Source: Prevotella sp. (GTDB taxonomy: Bacteria; Bacteroidota; Bacteroidia; Bacteroidales; Bacteroidaceae). From it: 41,770 nt of DNA. The DNA is taken from NCBI GenBank assembly GCA_017458125.1, contig JAFTGB010000045.1:1-41770 (forward strand), read 5' to 3'. Below are positions 33,501 to 40,978 of the stretch, in pieces. Position numbers and translations under genes: made by a program. How positions within the stretch are numbered: position 1 is the stretch's first letter; the number at the start of each line of letters is the position of its first letter. Below the pieces are notes generated by a model. It saw only the letters and a program-made list of their open reading frames with translations. It searched no databases and was not told the DNA's origin.

Positions 33501-33859
33501 TGGAGGCTGCTGACGATGCATCCATCAATCGCACCGATCTCGACAATATCTCGAAGACGGCCCTGAACTTCCTGCGCAGGATTACGCAAGCAATCTCTGA
33601 CAATACAACAAAGGTGCAATGTCATATTCTCACCGACTATATTAATAAAGGTATATATACTCAGTTGCCTCGCCGCCTGCGTGACCTCTCCAAACCCTAC
33701 AAAGGTGACAAAGTGCAAATCAAGACGGACGAAGCCAAACTGAAAAAGGCTTTGGTAGAATTCGTTGATGAGTACCAGACGATGAGTAATGAGATGCAAG
33801 AAAAGGCAGTCCCAAAAGTCAGCGATCCACAAATCATTATTTCCGAAACGTTTATTTAA
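30581..33859 (+). CDS. PLD-nuclease / SNF2-type helicase fusion
   Basis: 1092 aa. Residues about 15-205 are a phospholipase-D-like domain: LHAKFYLC and WVIMGSSNISDSGL give the H-x-K and downstream Asn/Ser of one HKD half-site, as in single-domain nucleases that dimerise. From about 250 to 830 is an SF2 helicase core: LADVVGLGKTMIA (Walker A, near 276), LIIVDEAHGFRND (motif II), LLSATPLNNRPDDL (III), FSESVDTLNYL (IV), LAEGVNLHRSH (V) and QRIGRVNRIGS (VI). The C-terminal 260 residues are charged and unassigned. Role inferred: ATP-driven DNA translocase with a nuclease head that inspects or cuts foreign DNA, partner of the methylase 1.1 kb downstream. Confidence 0.9.
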   Translation: MSSKFFNNDSGNTLFEKLKGIACNMANFDRFLAVVGFFRSSGYFKLRKELNDVEEIKILVGINIDDIFRRHNKAMLMLENEEKAKMVYDEEFRQDIINARYAPEVEEGILQMCQDLVDGRLQMKIHATKNLHAKFYLCLPQNHNENSDGWVIMGSSNISDSGLGTSRAERYELNVAMKDFDDVDYCHSEFKKLWEEAVTLTIDDVESIKQKTYLGYQPTPYEIYLKVLIDTFGDQIEDDFSIQLPNGVMELKYQTDAMIQGFQMLMRHNGLFLADVVGLGKTMIATMIAKRFIEANGKNTSILVVFPPALRENWENTFKLFGISRKAQFITNGKLSSVLEGKEQYKAKEEFDLIIVDEAHGFRNDGAGKYDELQKICKADCVNAGLLKNQRKKVMLLSATPLNNRPDDLLNLLLLFQDSQNCTIDGIPNLKGFFAEYIKAYRILMKERETRDVTADVDKIYEAIREKVIDKVTVRRTRHNIENDPEYKKDLQAQGIIFPKPQPPISLEYKMDADTSRRFFYTLNVLSDDKFDPHLHYARYRAVEFLKPEFRAKYRNAVHVGQTLAGIYRVHMVKRLESSFHAFKLSLATLLRITNDMLKMFAENKVIIAPELNVKELQAKNMELDQIIELAMKKGYQESDILYKSDDFEPDFIDMLRHDKEVLEALNADWQQERDDQKFDLFRDRLEHEFFDVRNVSGKLVVFSESVDTLNYLKDRLENELGRTDVLTITADNRDKKATIIKENFDANSEVQKDEYNIILTSDVLAEGVNLHRSHIIVNYDSPWNASRLMQRIGRVNRIGSVAEFIYNYMFYPSPQGNEQIKLYENALVKLQGFHSAFGEDVQIYSKEEIVKQFKMFDSNVKDSMDEKLALIRELREVYHNNRELYDKVKQLPLKSRVTRNTGRHTDKSIIYVSSDVKTEFYLATDKTVKPIDFLEAIKYLKAKPDEQAAPFQPDSKNYDHVNRALRKYTSEYVEAADDASINRTDLDNISKTALNFLRRITQAISDNTTKVQCHILTDYINKGIYTQLPRRLRDLSKPYKGDKVQIKTDEAKLKKALVEFVDEYQTMSNEMQEKAVPKVSDPQIIISETFI

Positions 33860-33871
33860 GATTCTACAGGC

Positions 33872-34987
33872 ATGAAGCAAACAATCATATCATCAGAATA
33901 TATACATGCAGTCAAAGCGATAAAACAAGCCATTCTTGAAAGTCGCTATCGTGCTGCCCGGCATGTCAACAAAGAAGTGCTGGCTTTATATTATTGGGTG
34001 GGAAACTATGTTTCTGTACATAGTCGTACTGACGCATGGAACACAAATGCCATTGCATCCATCTCTAAAATGCTTCAACAGGAACTACCTGGCTTGACAG
34101 GTTTCTCCGAAACGAACATAAAAAACATGCGTATATTCTATGAAGCATGGAGTCCGATTCTAAATCGGCAACCATTAGCTGCCGATTTGGATAATATACT
34201 GAACCTTAATATTTTGCTAAATCGGCAGCTAATGTCTGCCGATTTGTCCGAAAGGGACTTCGAATGCTTTTTAAGTGTGGGATTTACGCATCATCGAGAG
34301 ATTATAAGAAAGACAGAAACAATAGAAGAAAGACTTTTTTATATTAGGAAATGTGCTACTGAGTTTTGGAGTAAAGAAACGCTTAAATATCATCTTGATG
34401 AGGATTTATATCGCAAAGAAGGTTCTATCCAGCAAACCAACTTCAATAAGACGATTGACAATGCTGCCTTCAAGCAACGTGCCCTTCAATCGTTCAAGGA
34501 TGAATATTTGCTCGATTTCGTTAACATTGAAGACCCTGAATTAGTCGATGAAAGGGTGATAGAGCAGCGTATTATCCAGAATGTAAAAAACTTCATTATG
34601 GCTTTTGGCGCTGATTTTACCTTTATGGGTAATCAGTATCGATTGGAGGTGGCAGGACAGGAGTTTGCCATTGATTTGCTTTTCTTCTCACGCCGTCTGA
34701 GAAGCCTCGTGGCTTTCGAACTAAAGCGTGGAGAGTTCAAGCCAGAATATACAGGCAAGATGAATTTCTATTTGGCTGCACTTGACAAATATGTGAAACT
34801 GCCTGACGAGAATCCGTCCATTGGCATCATCCTCTGCAAGACCAAAAACGAAGAAATTGTCGAACTGTCGTTTTCTGATACCTCTAAGCCAATGGGAGTT
34901 GCTACTTATCGCACAACCAAAGATTTGCCACAGAAGATGAAAGAAGCATTACCTGATATGGACGAATTAAAGAAACTCATCAAATAA
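33872..34987 (+). CDS. DUF1016 (YhcG-like) PDDEXK-family protein, paralogue 1
   Basis: 371 aa. N-terminal DUF1016_N helical domain (about 10-95: ...GFSETNIKNMRIFYEAW), a linker, then a PDDEXK-like domain with FTFMGNQYRLEV, the Asp in AIDLLFFSRRL, and the E-x-K in VAFELKRGEF; EYTGKMNFYL follows. Such proteins are predicted nucleases often found inside R-M loci. 12 bp after the helicase and 10 bp before the methylase gene, so clearly one operon. The linker (about 97-125) is encoded by two 27-bp palindromes that are inverted copies of each other. Confidence 0.88.
   Translation: MKQTIISSEYIHAVKAIKQAILESRYRAARHVNKEVLALYYWVGNYVSVHSRTDAWNTNAIASISKMLQQELPGLTGFSETNIKNMRIFYEAWSPILNRQPLAADLDNILNLNILLNRQLMSADLSERDFECFLSVGFTHHREIIRKTETIEERLFYIRKCATEFWSKETLKYHLDEDLYRKEGSIQQTNFNKTIDNAAFKQRALQSFKDEYLLDFVNIEDPELVDERVIEQRIIQNVKNFIMAFGADFTFMGNQYRLEVAGQEFAIDLLFFSRRLRSLVAFELKRGEFKPEYTGKMNFYLAALDKYVKLPDENPSIGIILCKTKNEEIVELSFSDTSKPMGVATYRTTKDLPQKMKEALPDMDELKKLIK
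34162..34245. repeat. Pair of palindromes inside DUF1016 paralogue 1
   Basis: AAATCGGCA-9-TGCCGATTT (34162-34188) and AAATCGGCAG-7-CTGCCGATTT (34219-34245). The second is the reverse complement of the first at 25 of 27 bases, loop included. 57 bp (19 codons) apart; coded residues NRQPLAADL and NRQLMSADL. Confidence 0.8.
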
Positions 34988-34997
34988 TAGAAGAACT

Positions 34998-37900
34998 ATG
35001 ACCTACAGCAAAGACAACCTACGACAGATATTCCAGCAACCATTCAATGAAGAAGGGTGGCAGAATATGCTGCAAAACTATTTTCATGCGAAGAATCTGA
35101 GGAAAGAACCAGAGCGCATCAACAACACACCCGATGACGAAGCGGGTTATTACCTTGGAAAGCTAAATACTGATCCATATTCCATCGGTCTGTTCTATTA
35201 TCAGATACAGCATGGCAATGTCGCTCGCAAGCGTGTCGGATTGCGCAACCTCGTCAAGTCGTTCATCAATCCTAATTGGGGTGAGTTCGATGCTGCCCTT
35301 GTAGTCTTTGATAGTGGTTCTGTCTGGCGTTTGTCTTTTGTCTGCGACATCAAGGGCGAGAACACTGCTGCAAAACGTTTTACATACGTCTTTGGAGAGA
35401 GCGACAACTACTATAATACACCTGTCGGACGTTTCGACGCCTTGCAACGTAATGGCATTTCATTTGAGACCATCAAGGATGCTTTCTCGGTGGAGCGTCT
35501 GAACAAGGACTTCTTCAATGGCTACAAGGATCGTTACGTGAAGTTCCTCAACCATATCAATGAAGACACCAAAGAGAACCGTGACTATGTGAAGAAACTC
35601 TTAGGCCGCTTGGTATTCCTTCAGTTCTTGCAGAAGAAGGGCTGGATGGGCGTACCTGCCAATCAGCAAGGGTGGAACGGTGGAGATAAATTCTATCTGA
35701 ATCACTTAATAGAGCGTTATGAAGGCAACGACCGCCTGTTGAGCGATGTTTTGGAACCGCTGTTCTTCAATACCCTCAATGAGCGCAGAATCAACGACCT
35801 TACAGACTCTCGTTTGGGAAAGAATATCAAGATACCTTATCTAAATGGTGGCCTTTTCGACAAGGACGACTTGGACAAGAAAGACATTGATTTCCCCTAC
35901 GACTACTTCAAGGAACTCATGGACTTCTTTGCCATGTATAACTTCACCATCGACGAGAACGACCCGGAGGACTCAGAAATCGGCATCGACCCGGAAATGC
36001 TTGGCCATATCTTCGAGAACCTGTTGGAGGACAACAAAGACAAAGGTGCCTTCTATACCCCCAAAGAGATTGTGCAGTACATGAGTCAGGAGAGTGTTGC
36101 ACAGTATTTGAAAAGTCATGCACCCGAAGAACTGCATACTGCCATCGACTCGCTCATCAAACAAAGGGTGGTAGAGCCGATTCTGCAAAATAAGGAGAAA
36201 GCAAGGCTGGTAAACAAAGCCCTTTCCGTCGTAAAAGTCTGTGACCCTGCCATTGGCTCAGGTGCATTCCCAATGGGTGTGCTCAATGTTCTGTTCGATT
36301 GCCGCCATTTGCTCTATGGCTTTATTGGCAAGAATGAAGATTTCTCATACGCCAAGGTGAAGCGTGACATCATCCAGAACAATATCTACGGTGTGGATAT
36401 TGAGAAAGGTGCCGTAGATATAGCCCGCCTCCGCTTCTGGCTGGCATTAGTGGTTGACGAGAATGAGCCGCAGCCATTGCCCAACCTCGACTATAAGATT
36501 ATGTGTGGCGACTCTCTGCTGCATCGTTTTGCCCTCGATGCCCCATTCCAAAACGTGCTGAAGGACTACAATCAAAAGAACGGTACGCACTACACCTTGG
36601 ACGACTATCGTCAGTGGGTCTATGACTATACCGACATTTCCGACCACACGCAGAAAGATGATTTCCGCAAGAGAATTGAGGACATCAAGCGTGCTGTCAA
36701 AACTGAACTCAACGACAAAGAAAAAGGAAAGATTGCTAAAGTCCGTGGAACCATAGACAATCTGCAGATGGAAGATATGTTTGGCGGCAAGAAAAATGAA
36801 AAGAAAATCAAAGCTTTGCAAAAGGAATTGAAGGCTTTAGAGCAACAACGAGCCGAAATAGAGTCTAACAAAATCTACGACCAAGCCTTTGAATGGCGCT
36901 TCGAGTTCCCTGCACTTTTAGATGAGAATGGGGACTTCATGGGATTTGATATAGTCATAGGTAATCCGCCGTATATTCGGCCACACCACCTTCCCGATAG
37001 TACAAAGCATTATTTATGGTCAAACTTTGAAACATACGAGAAAAAAGCAGATATTTATGTTTGTTTTATGGAAATCGCTTTACGAATAGTTAAATCAAAA
37101 GGAATTACTACCCTTATTGTTTCTGATGGTTGGCTCAGATTAGACAGCTTTGAAAAAATAAGGAAGTATATTTTAGCTAATGCCGATGTTTTACAGATAA
37201 TAGATTTTACCAAAGATGTATTTGAATCGGCAACAGTAAAAACCTGCATATTTGTTTCTTCAAAGTGCGCGACTAAAGACAGTCATTTATCTTCGGCGGT
37301 AATAGAAGACAAAGTCAATTTGGATAATATTAAGTTTAACATCATAGAGCAAAGTCAGTTTTCATTTACATACAAAAATGTTTTTGATTTGTCCATTAAT
37401 CACGCATCGACTCAATTAAAAAACAAATTAATGTCCCAATCAAGCACTTTAGGTTCATCATTCTTGTTAGCATTTGGCGTAAAAACGGGAGATGATGAAC
37501 GTTTCCTCACATTTGACCCATTTGTTTCTACAGATTGTAAGAAGTTGGTTCGTGGTGCTGATATAAATAGATGGACAATAGACTTTAAAGGTGAATATGT
37601 AATATATAAGCCCGAACAAATGCGTAAAAACAAGAAAACAGCTCGACCAGGAAATAAAGAAAGATTTGAACAGCCTAAGGTTTTGGTAAGAGATACGGGT
37701 GGAGGACTAATGGCGACATTTGATAATTCTAATTATTATGTCAAGGATGTTATTATTATAGAGCATACGACCAAGTCAACTGCCTTATTGAAAATGCTTG
37801 CAGCTATTCTCAACTCTAAAACAATGCGTTGGTTCTATGAGACCTCCTTCCCTACATTGCATGTTCAACGAGACGAATTAGCATCTCTGCCATTGCCTTC

Positions 37901-38114
37901 TTACATATATAAGACAGAAATTCAAGAAAAAGTTTTATCATTTGTTGACCAAATACTATCTTATAAAGAGGTGTCTATTTTAAATGATACATCTGCTATT
38001 GAGCAACAAATCGACCTCCTCATCTATCACCTCTACGGTCTGACCTACGATGAAGTCCTCATTGTAGATCCAGAGACTCCAATCATACGGGAAGAATACG
38101 AAAAGGAGCAATAA
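34998..38114 (+). CDS. Eco57I-like N6-adenine DNA methylase with target-recognition domain
   Basis: 1038 aa. AdoMet motif I DPAIGSGAFPMGVLN near residue 415; catalytic motif IV IVIGNPPYIRP near 656; both typical of N6-adenine methylases of the Eco57I/type IIG group. A Lys/Glu-rich coiled-coil insert (about 550-630) lies between. About 700-1000 is a TaqI/Eco57I-like target-recognition region (LVRGADINRW ... LPTLHVQRDELASLPLP-like pattern). The N-terminal 400 residues carry no evident PD-ExK, so cleavage may be left to the PLD-helicase or DUF1016 proteins. The DNA from about 36950 to 37980 is much AT-richer than the rest of the gene, suggesting an exchanged recognition domain. Its last 95 bp recur at 39224 and 40651. 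Confidence 0.9.
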   Translation: MTYSKDNLRQIFQQPFNEEGWQNMLQNYFHAKNLRKEPERINNTPDDEAGYYLGKLNTDPYSIGLFYYQIQHGNVARKRVGLRNLVKSFINPNWGEFDAALVVFDSGSVWRLSFVCDIKGENTAAKRFTYVFGESDNYYNTPVGRFDALQRNGISFETIKDAFSVERLNKDFFNGYKDRYVKFLNHINEDTKENRDYVKKLLGRLVFLQFLQKKGWMGVPANQQGWNGGDKFYLNHLIERYEGNDRLLSDVLEPLFFNTLNERRINDLTDSRLGKNIKIPYLNGGLFDKDDLDKKDIDFPYDYFKELMDFFAMYNFTIDENDPEDSEIGIDPEMLGHIFENLLEDNKDKGAFYTPKEIVQYMSQESVAQYLKSHAPEELHTAIDSLIKQRVVEPILQNKEKARLVNKALSVVKVCDPAIGSGAFPMGVLNVLFDCRHLLYGFIGKNEDFSYAKVKRDIIQNNIYGVDIEKGAVDIARLRFWLALVVDENEPQPLPNLDYKIMCGDSLLHRFALDAPFQNVLKDYNQKNGTHYTLDDYRQWVYDYTDISDHTQKDDFRKRIEDIKRAVKTELNDKEKGKIAKVRGTIDNLQMEDMFGGKKNEKKIKALQKELKALEQQRAEIESNKIYDQAFEWRFEFPALLDENGDFMGFDIVIGNPPYIRPHHLPDSTKHYLWSNFETYEKKADIYVCFMEIALRIVKSKGITTLIVSDGWLRLDSFEKIRKYILANADVLQIIDFTKDVFESATVKTCIFVSSKCATKDSHLSSAVIEDKVNLDNIKFNIIEQSQFSFTYKNVFDLSINHASTQLKNKLMSQSSTLGSSFLLAFGVKTGDDERFLTFDPFVSTDCKKLVRGADINRWTIDFKGEYVIYKPEQMRKNKKTARPGNKERFEQPKVLVRDTGGGLMATFDNSNYYVKDVIIIEHTTKSTALLKMLAAILNSKTMRWFYETSFPTLHVQRDELASLPLPSYIYKTEIQEKVLSFVDQILSYKEVSILNDTSAIEQQIDLLIYHLYGLTYDEVLIVDPETPIIREEYEKEQ
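38010..38105 (+). repeat. Methylase-tail repeat, copy R1 (within the intact gene)
   Basis: Encodes IDLLIYHLYGLTYDEVLIVD and the PETPIIREEYEK that follows. Compared with R2, about 7 differences in the first 90 bases by eye. Confidence 0.85.
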
Positions 38115-38141
38115 CCAACAATTAAGAATCGTTTTAATAAT

Positions 38142-39224
38142 ATGAGTAAAACAATAAGCATTATTGACAATGACTATAAGCAATGGGTGAAAGCCCTTGT
38201 CGTGCGCTATCGTCAGAGCCAAATTAAGGCGGCTGTCAAGGTGAATACAGAACAATTGTTGTTTAACCTCAGCTTAGGCAAAGACATTGTTGAGCGCCAG
38301 GAAGAAAATAAATACGGCTCCAAGTTTTACGCATCACTCAGTAGAGACCTGAAAGAAGAAATACCTGACGTTGAAGGACTTTCTGAATCGAATATCAGAT
38401 ATTGCAAGCGTTTCTATCAACTATATTGCCAAGCAATTGAAAATCTTCCACAACTTGTGGAAGAATTGAAAAACGAGAATCTTCCACAGGTTGTGGAAGA
38501 ATTGTGCAGCATACCCTGGGGACATCACAGGCTGATTATTGACCGTTGCTCCAATGACCCCCAAAAAGCATTGTTTTTTGTAAACCAGACTATAGAGAAT
38601 GGCTGGAGCAGGGCTATGCTACTAAACTGGATAGATACTGGTCTTTATGAACGTCAAGGAAAAGCAATTACAAATTTTTCGGCCTCCCTTCCTGCACCTG
38701 ACAGCGATTTGGCGCAGGAGGTGACAAAAGACCCATATAATTTTGCTTTTGCTGGAGTAAGAGGGAAATACAATGAGAAAAAACTAAAGGAGGCCCTACT
38801 TACTAATATCACAAATTTCCTTGTGGAGTTAGGTTCTGGGTTCTCGTATGTAGGACGAGAATACAGGTTGTTGCTTGGTGAGAAAGAGAAATTTATCGAC
38901 CTGCTGTTCTACCATCTGAAACTTAGATGCTATGTCGTTGTTGAGGTAAAAATTGACGACTTTGATTTTCCTGATGTTGGACAGATTGGCGGCTACATTG
39001 TTGCATGTAACCATATCTTGAAGCGGCCAGACGACAATCCGACTATTGGTCTGCTTATTTGCAAGAAGAAGAACGGGTTATTGGCCCAATACTCTTTAGA
39101 GTCAAGTAGCCAGCCCATAGCTATTTCATCTTACGAGTTGGAGCAATTCTATCCTGTAAAGGTGGAAGGTGCTTTGCCTACTATAGAAGAACTTGAAAAT
39201 AAACTAAATGAAAATCATGAATAA
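38142..39224 (+). CDS. DUF1016 (YhcG-like) PDDEXK-family protein, paralogue 2
   Basis: 360 aa. Same plan as paralogue 1 but more distant: N-terminal helical part ending GLSESNIRYCKRFYQLY, then WGHHRLIIDRC, and a PDDEXK-like domain with FSYVGREYRLLLGEKEKFIDLLFYH (Asp) and VVVEVKIDDF (E-x-K), then DVGQIGGY. 27 bp after the methylase stop. Linker residues about 101-120 (ENLPQLVEELKNENLPQVVEEL) are a duplication encoded by two 21-bp palindromes. Predicted nuclease or nuclease-like partner of the modification system; no activity can be claimed. Confidence 0.88.
   Translation: MSKTISIIDNDYKQWVKALVVRYRQSQIKAAVKVNTEQLLFNLSLGKDIVERQEENKYGSKFYASLSRDLKEEIPDVEGLSESNIRYCKRFYQLYCQAIENLPQLVEELKNENLPQVVEELCSIPWGHHRLIIDRCSNDPQKALFFVNQTIENGWSRAMLLNWIDTGLYERQGKAITNFSASLPAPDSDLAQEVTKDPYNFAFAGVRGKYNEKKLKEALLTNITNFLVELGSGFSYVGREYRLLLGEKEKFIDLLFYHLKLRCYVVVEVKIDDFDFPDVGQIGGYIVACNHILKRPDDNPTIGLLICKKKNGLLAQYSLESSSQPIAISSYELEQFYPVKVEGALPTIEELENKLNENHE
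38444..38500. repeat. Pair of palindromes inside DUF1016 paralogue 2
   Basis: TCTTCCACAA-C-TTGTGGAAGA (38444-38464) and TCTTCCACA-GGT-TGTGGAAGA (38480-38500), 36 bp (12 codons) apart. The second equals the reverse complement of the first at 20 of 21 bases. Confidence 0.8.
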
Positions 39225-39318
39225 TCGACCTTCTCGTCTATCACCTCTACGGCCTGACCTACGATGAAGTCCTCATCGTAGATCCAGAGACTCCAATCAC
39301 ACGAGAAGAATATGAACA
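39224..39318 (+). pseudogene. Methylase-tail repeat, copy R2 (no start codon)
   Basis: Would read IDLLVYHLYGLTYDEVLIVD followed by PETPITREEYE, as the end of the methylase, but an in-frame TGA lies just upstream and no start codon opens it. It begins on the last base of the paralogue 2 stop codon. So it is a remnant or recombination scar, not a gene. Confidence 0.85.
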
Positions 39319-39437
39319 TTCAAATAAATGAGAATAGAATAGACCAATGTCTAAACGACATTCAAAAATACGAGAAGTGGGGTAACTTGCTTGCAGGACA
39401 AATTGAATATACCTATTCAACTCCAATGCTCCTGTGA
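39312..39437 (+). other. Possible 41-codon ORF between R2 and DUF1016 paralogue 3
   Basis: ATG at 39312 opens MNIQINENRIDQCLNDIQKY and runs to a TGA at 39435, in another frame from R2. It looks like the cut-off start of a longer helical protein. No family recognised. The remainder up to 39491 has no gene that I can see. Confidence 0.35.
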
Positions 39438-39491
39438 GTGCATCAGCCCAATAAACACGTAATAAATATACAATAGAATCGTTATAGAAGT

Positions 39492-40649
39492 ATGAACACA
39501 GAAAGCAAAAGCATATCGACAGCAGAATTGAAACAAGCGGTCCAAACAATCAAGACTGCTATACTGCAAAGCCAAGGGCGAGCAGCCCGTATGATTAGCG
39601 GCACACAATTGTCTTTGTATTTTGGGGTAGGACTCTATGTCTCTGCCAATTCTCGCGAAGGAACATGGGGGACTGGAGCTATTGATGCCATCAGTGAACA
39701 ACTGAGAAGAGAACTTCCCGGGTTGCATGGCTTCTCTGCCCAAAGCATACGTAATATGCGCCAGTTTGCAGAATTTTGGCAACCATTCTTAATTTGCTCG
39801 CCGACGGCGAGTAAATTGAAAATCGAAGACTTGCAAAGAGAAATAGAGTATGATAGATTTGCCTTGTCAAAATGGTCGCCGACGGCGAGCGAAATTGTTC
39901 GTGATGAGTTCCTTGGCATCAGTTTCTCGCACCACATGGAGATATTACACAAAACGAAAGATATCAACGAAGTACTATTTTGTATCCATGAGACCGTCGT
40001 GCATCAATGGGACAAATATACGCTACGTGATGTGCTAAAAGTGGGAATCCCTCGCCCCGAACATATTGCACCCAACAACTTCGCCCAGACAATGCCATCA
40101 ACAAGACAGGCTATAAAGGCAATCAGAATGTTCAAGGACGAATATCTGCTTGACTATATCAATGTGGAAGATATTGATGCCCGAGAGGAGGACGTGGATG
40201 AGCGTTTGGTGGAGCAGCGAATCATCCACAATATCAAGCGGTTCATTATGACGTTAGGACGCGACTTCACGTTTGTTGGCAACCAATATCATCTGGAGAT
40301 TTACGGAGAGGAGATGTGGAGTGACTTGCTGTTCTTTAACCGTGAGCTGAATGCTTTGGTTGCCATTGAACTGAAAGTAGGTAAGTTCAAGCCGTCCTAT
40401 CTTGGACAACTATATGCTTATCTGCAAGTGCTTGATGATAAAGTGCGGAAACCGCATGAGAATCCAAGTATCGGCATTGTGCTCTGTAAAAGCACTAATC
40501 AGGCCTACGCTGAGTATGCTGTAAGAGATTACAACAAGCCAATGGGAGTTGCTACCTATAAGACTTTCTCGGACATGCCAAAAGAAATGCAGAAAGCACT
40601 TCCCGATATTGAGGAGTTGAAAAAACTGATGGATGATGATGATGTATGA
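39492..40649 (+). CDS. DUF1016 (YhcG-like) PDDEXK-family protein, paralogue 3
   Basis: 385 aa. Closest to paralogue 1: N-terminal domain with GFSAQSIRNMRQFAEFW, then GISFSHHMEIL, and the PDDEXK-like domain FTFVGNQYHLEIYGEEMWSDLLFFNREL (Asp) and VAIELKVGKF (E-x-K), ending NKPMGVATYKTFSDMPKEMQKALPDIEELKK, which matches the end of paralogue 1 even at DNA level (AAGCCAATGGGAGTTGCTAC in both). Ends in an Asp run coded by GATGATGATGATG, where the next reading frame begins. The linker (about 102-135) contains two SPTAS blocks encoded by palindromes. Confidence 0.88.
   Translation: MNTESKSISTAELKQAVQTIKTAILQSQGRAARMISGTQLSLYFGVGLYVSANSREGTWGTGAIDAISEQLRRELPGLHGFSAQSIRNMRQFAEFWQPFLICSPTASKLKIEDLQREIEYDRFALSKWSPTASEIVRDEFLGISFSHHMEILHKTKDINEVLFCIHETVVHQWDKYTLRDVLKVGIPRPEHIAPNNFAQTMPSTRQAIKAIRMFKDEYLLDYINVEDIDAREEDVDERLVEQRIIHNIKRFIMTLGRDFTFVGNQYHLEIYGEEMWSDLLFFNRELNALVAIELKVGKFKPSYLGQLYAYLQVLDDKVRKPHENPSIGIVLCKSTNQAYAEYAVRDYNKPMGVATYKTFSDMPKEMQKALPDIEELKKLMDDDDV
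39797..39889. repeat. Pair of palindromes inside DUF1016 paralogue 3
   Basis: CTCGCC-GAC-GGCGAG (39797-39811) and TCGCC-GAC-GGCGA (39876-39888), 78 bp (26 codons) apart and in direct orientation. Both read SPTAS. Confidence 0.75.
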
Positions 40650-40971
40650 AATAGATCGCCTCGTCTATCACCTTTACGGCCTAACCTACGATGAAGTCCT
40701 CATCGTAGATCTAAAGACTCCCATCACACGAGAAGAATACGAAAAACAAGTGATAAAGAATCTTTCACTGAGGCTCATAGGTCGATACGGGTCAGGATGG
40801 AGTGAGAAAAAGTTGAGACATTGTATCCGCAGCGCGGAGACTTTTTCGGAGCAAGACATTGTCTCCTCAACGCAGAGACAATTGAAATTGCCCGACAAAA
40901 AACTGTTGGCTCAAAAATTGAAAAAGGCTATCGCGATAGCACGGGAACATTATCAAAAGAACGAAAAATAG
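40633..40971 (+). pseudogene. Methylase tail (R3) fused to an internally deleted DUF1016 relic
   Basis: 112-aa frame opened by the overlapping ATG run at the end of paralogue 3. Residues about 7-37 (IDRLVYHLYGLTYDEVLIVD...TREEYEK) are a third copy of the methylase tail. Residues about 40-78 (LIGRYGSGWSEKKLRHCIRSAETFSEQDIV...RQL) match the end of a DUF1016 N-terminal domain, and LPDKKLLAQKLKKAIAIARE matches the extreme C-terminus of that other DUF1016 subfamily. The whole nuclease middle, about 200 residues, is missing. It may be a dead relic or a short regulatory peptide. The frame is intact, so expression cannot be excluded. Confidence 0.7.
40651..40745 (+). repeat. Methylase-tail repeat, copy R3
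   Basis: Third copy of the methylase 3' end, here read in the frame opened at 40633. It shares CCTACGATGAAGTCCTCATC with R2. Confidence 0.85.
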
Positions 40972-40978
40972 AAGATTT

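Noticed and set aside
40631-40645. GAT repeat as a phase-variation switch
   Set aside because: The unit is three bases long, so gain or loss keeps both overlapping frames open.
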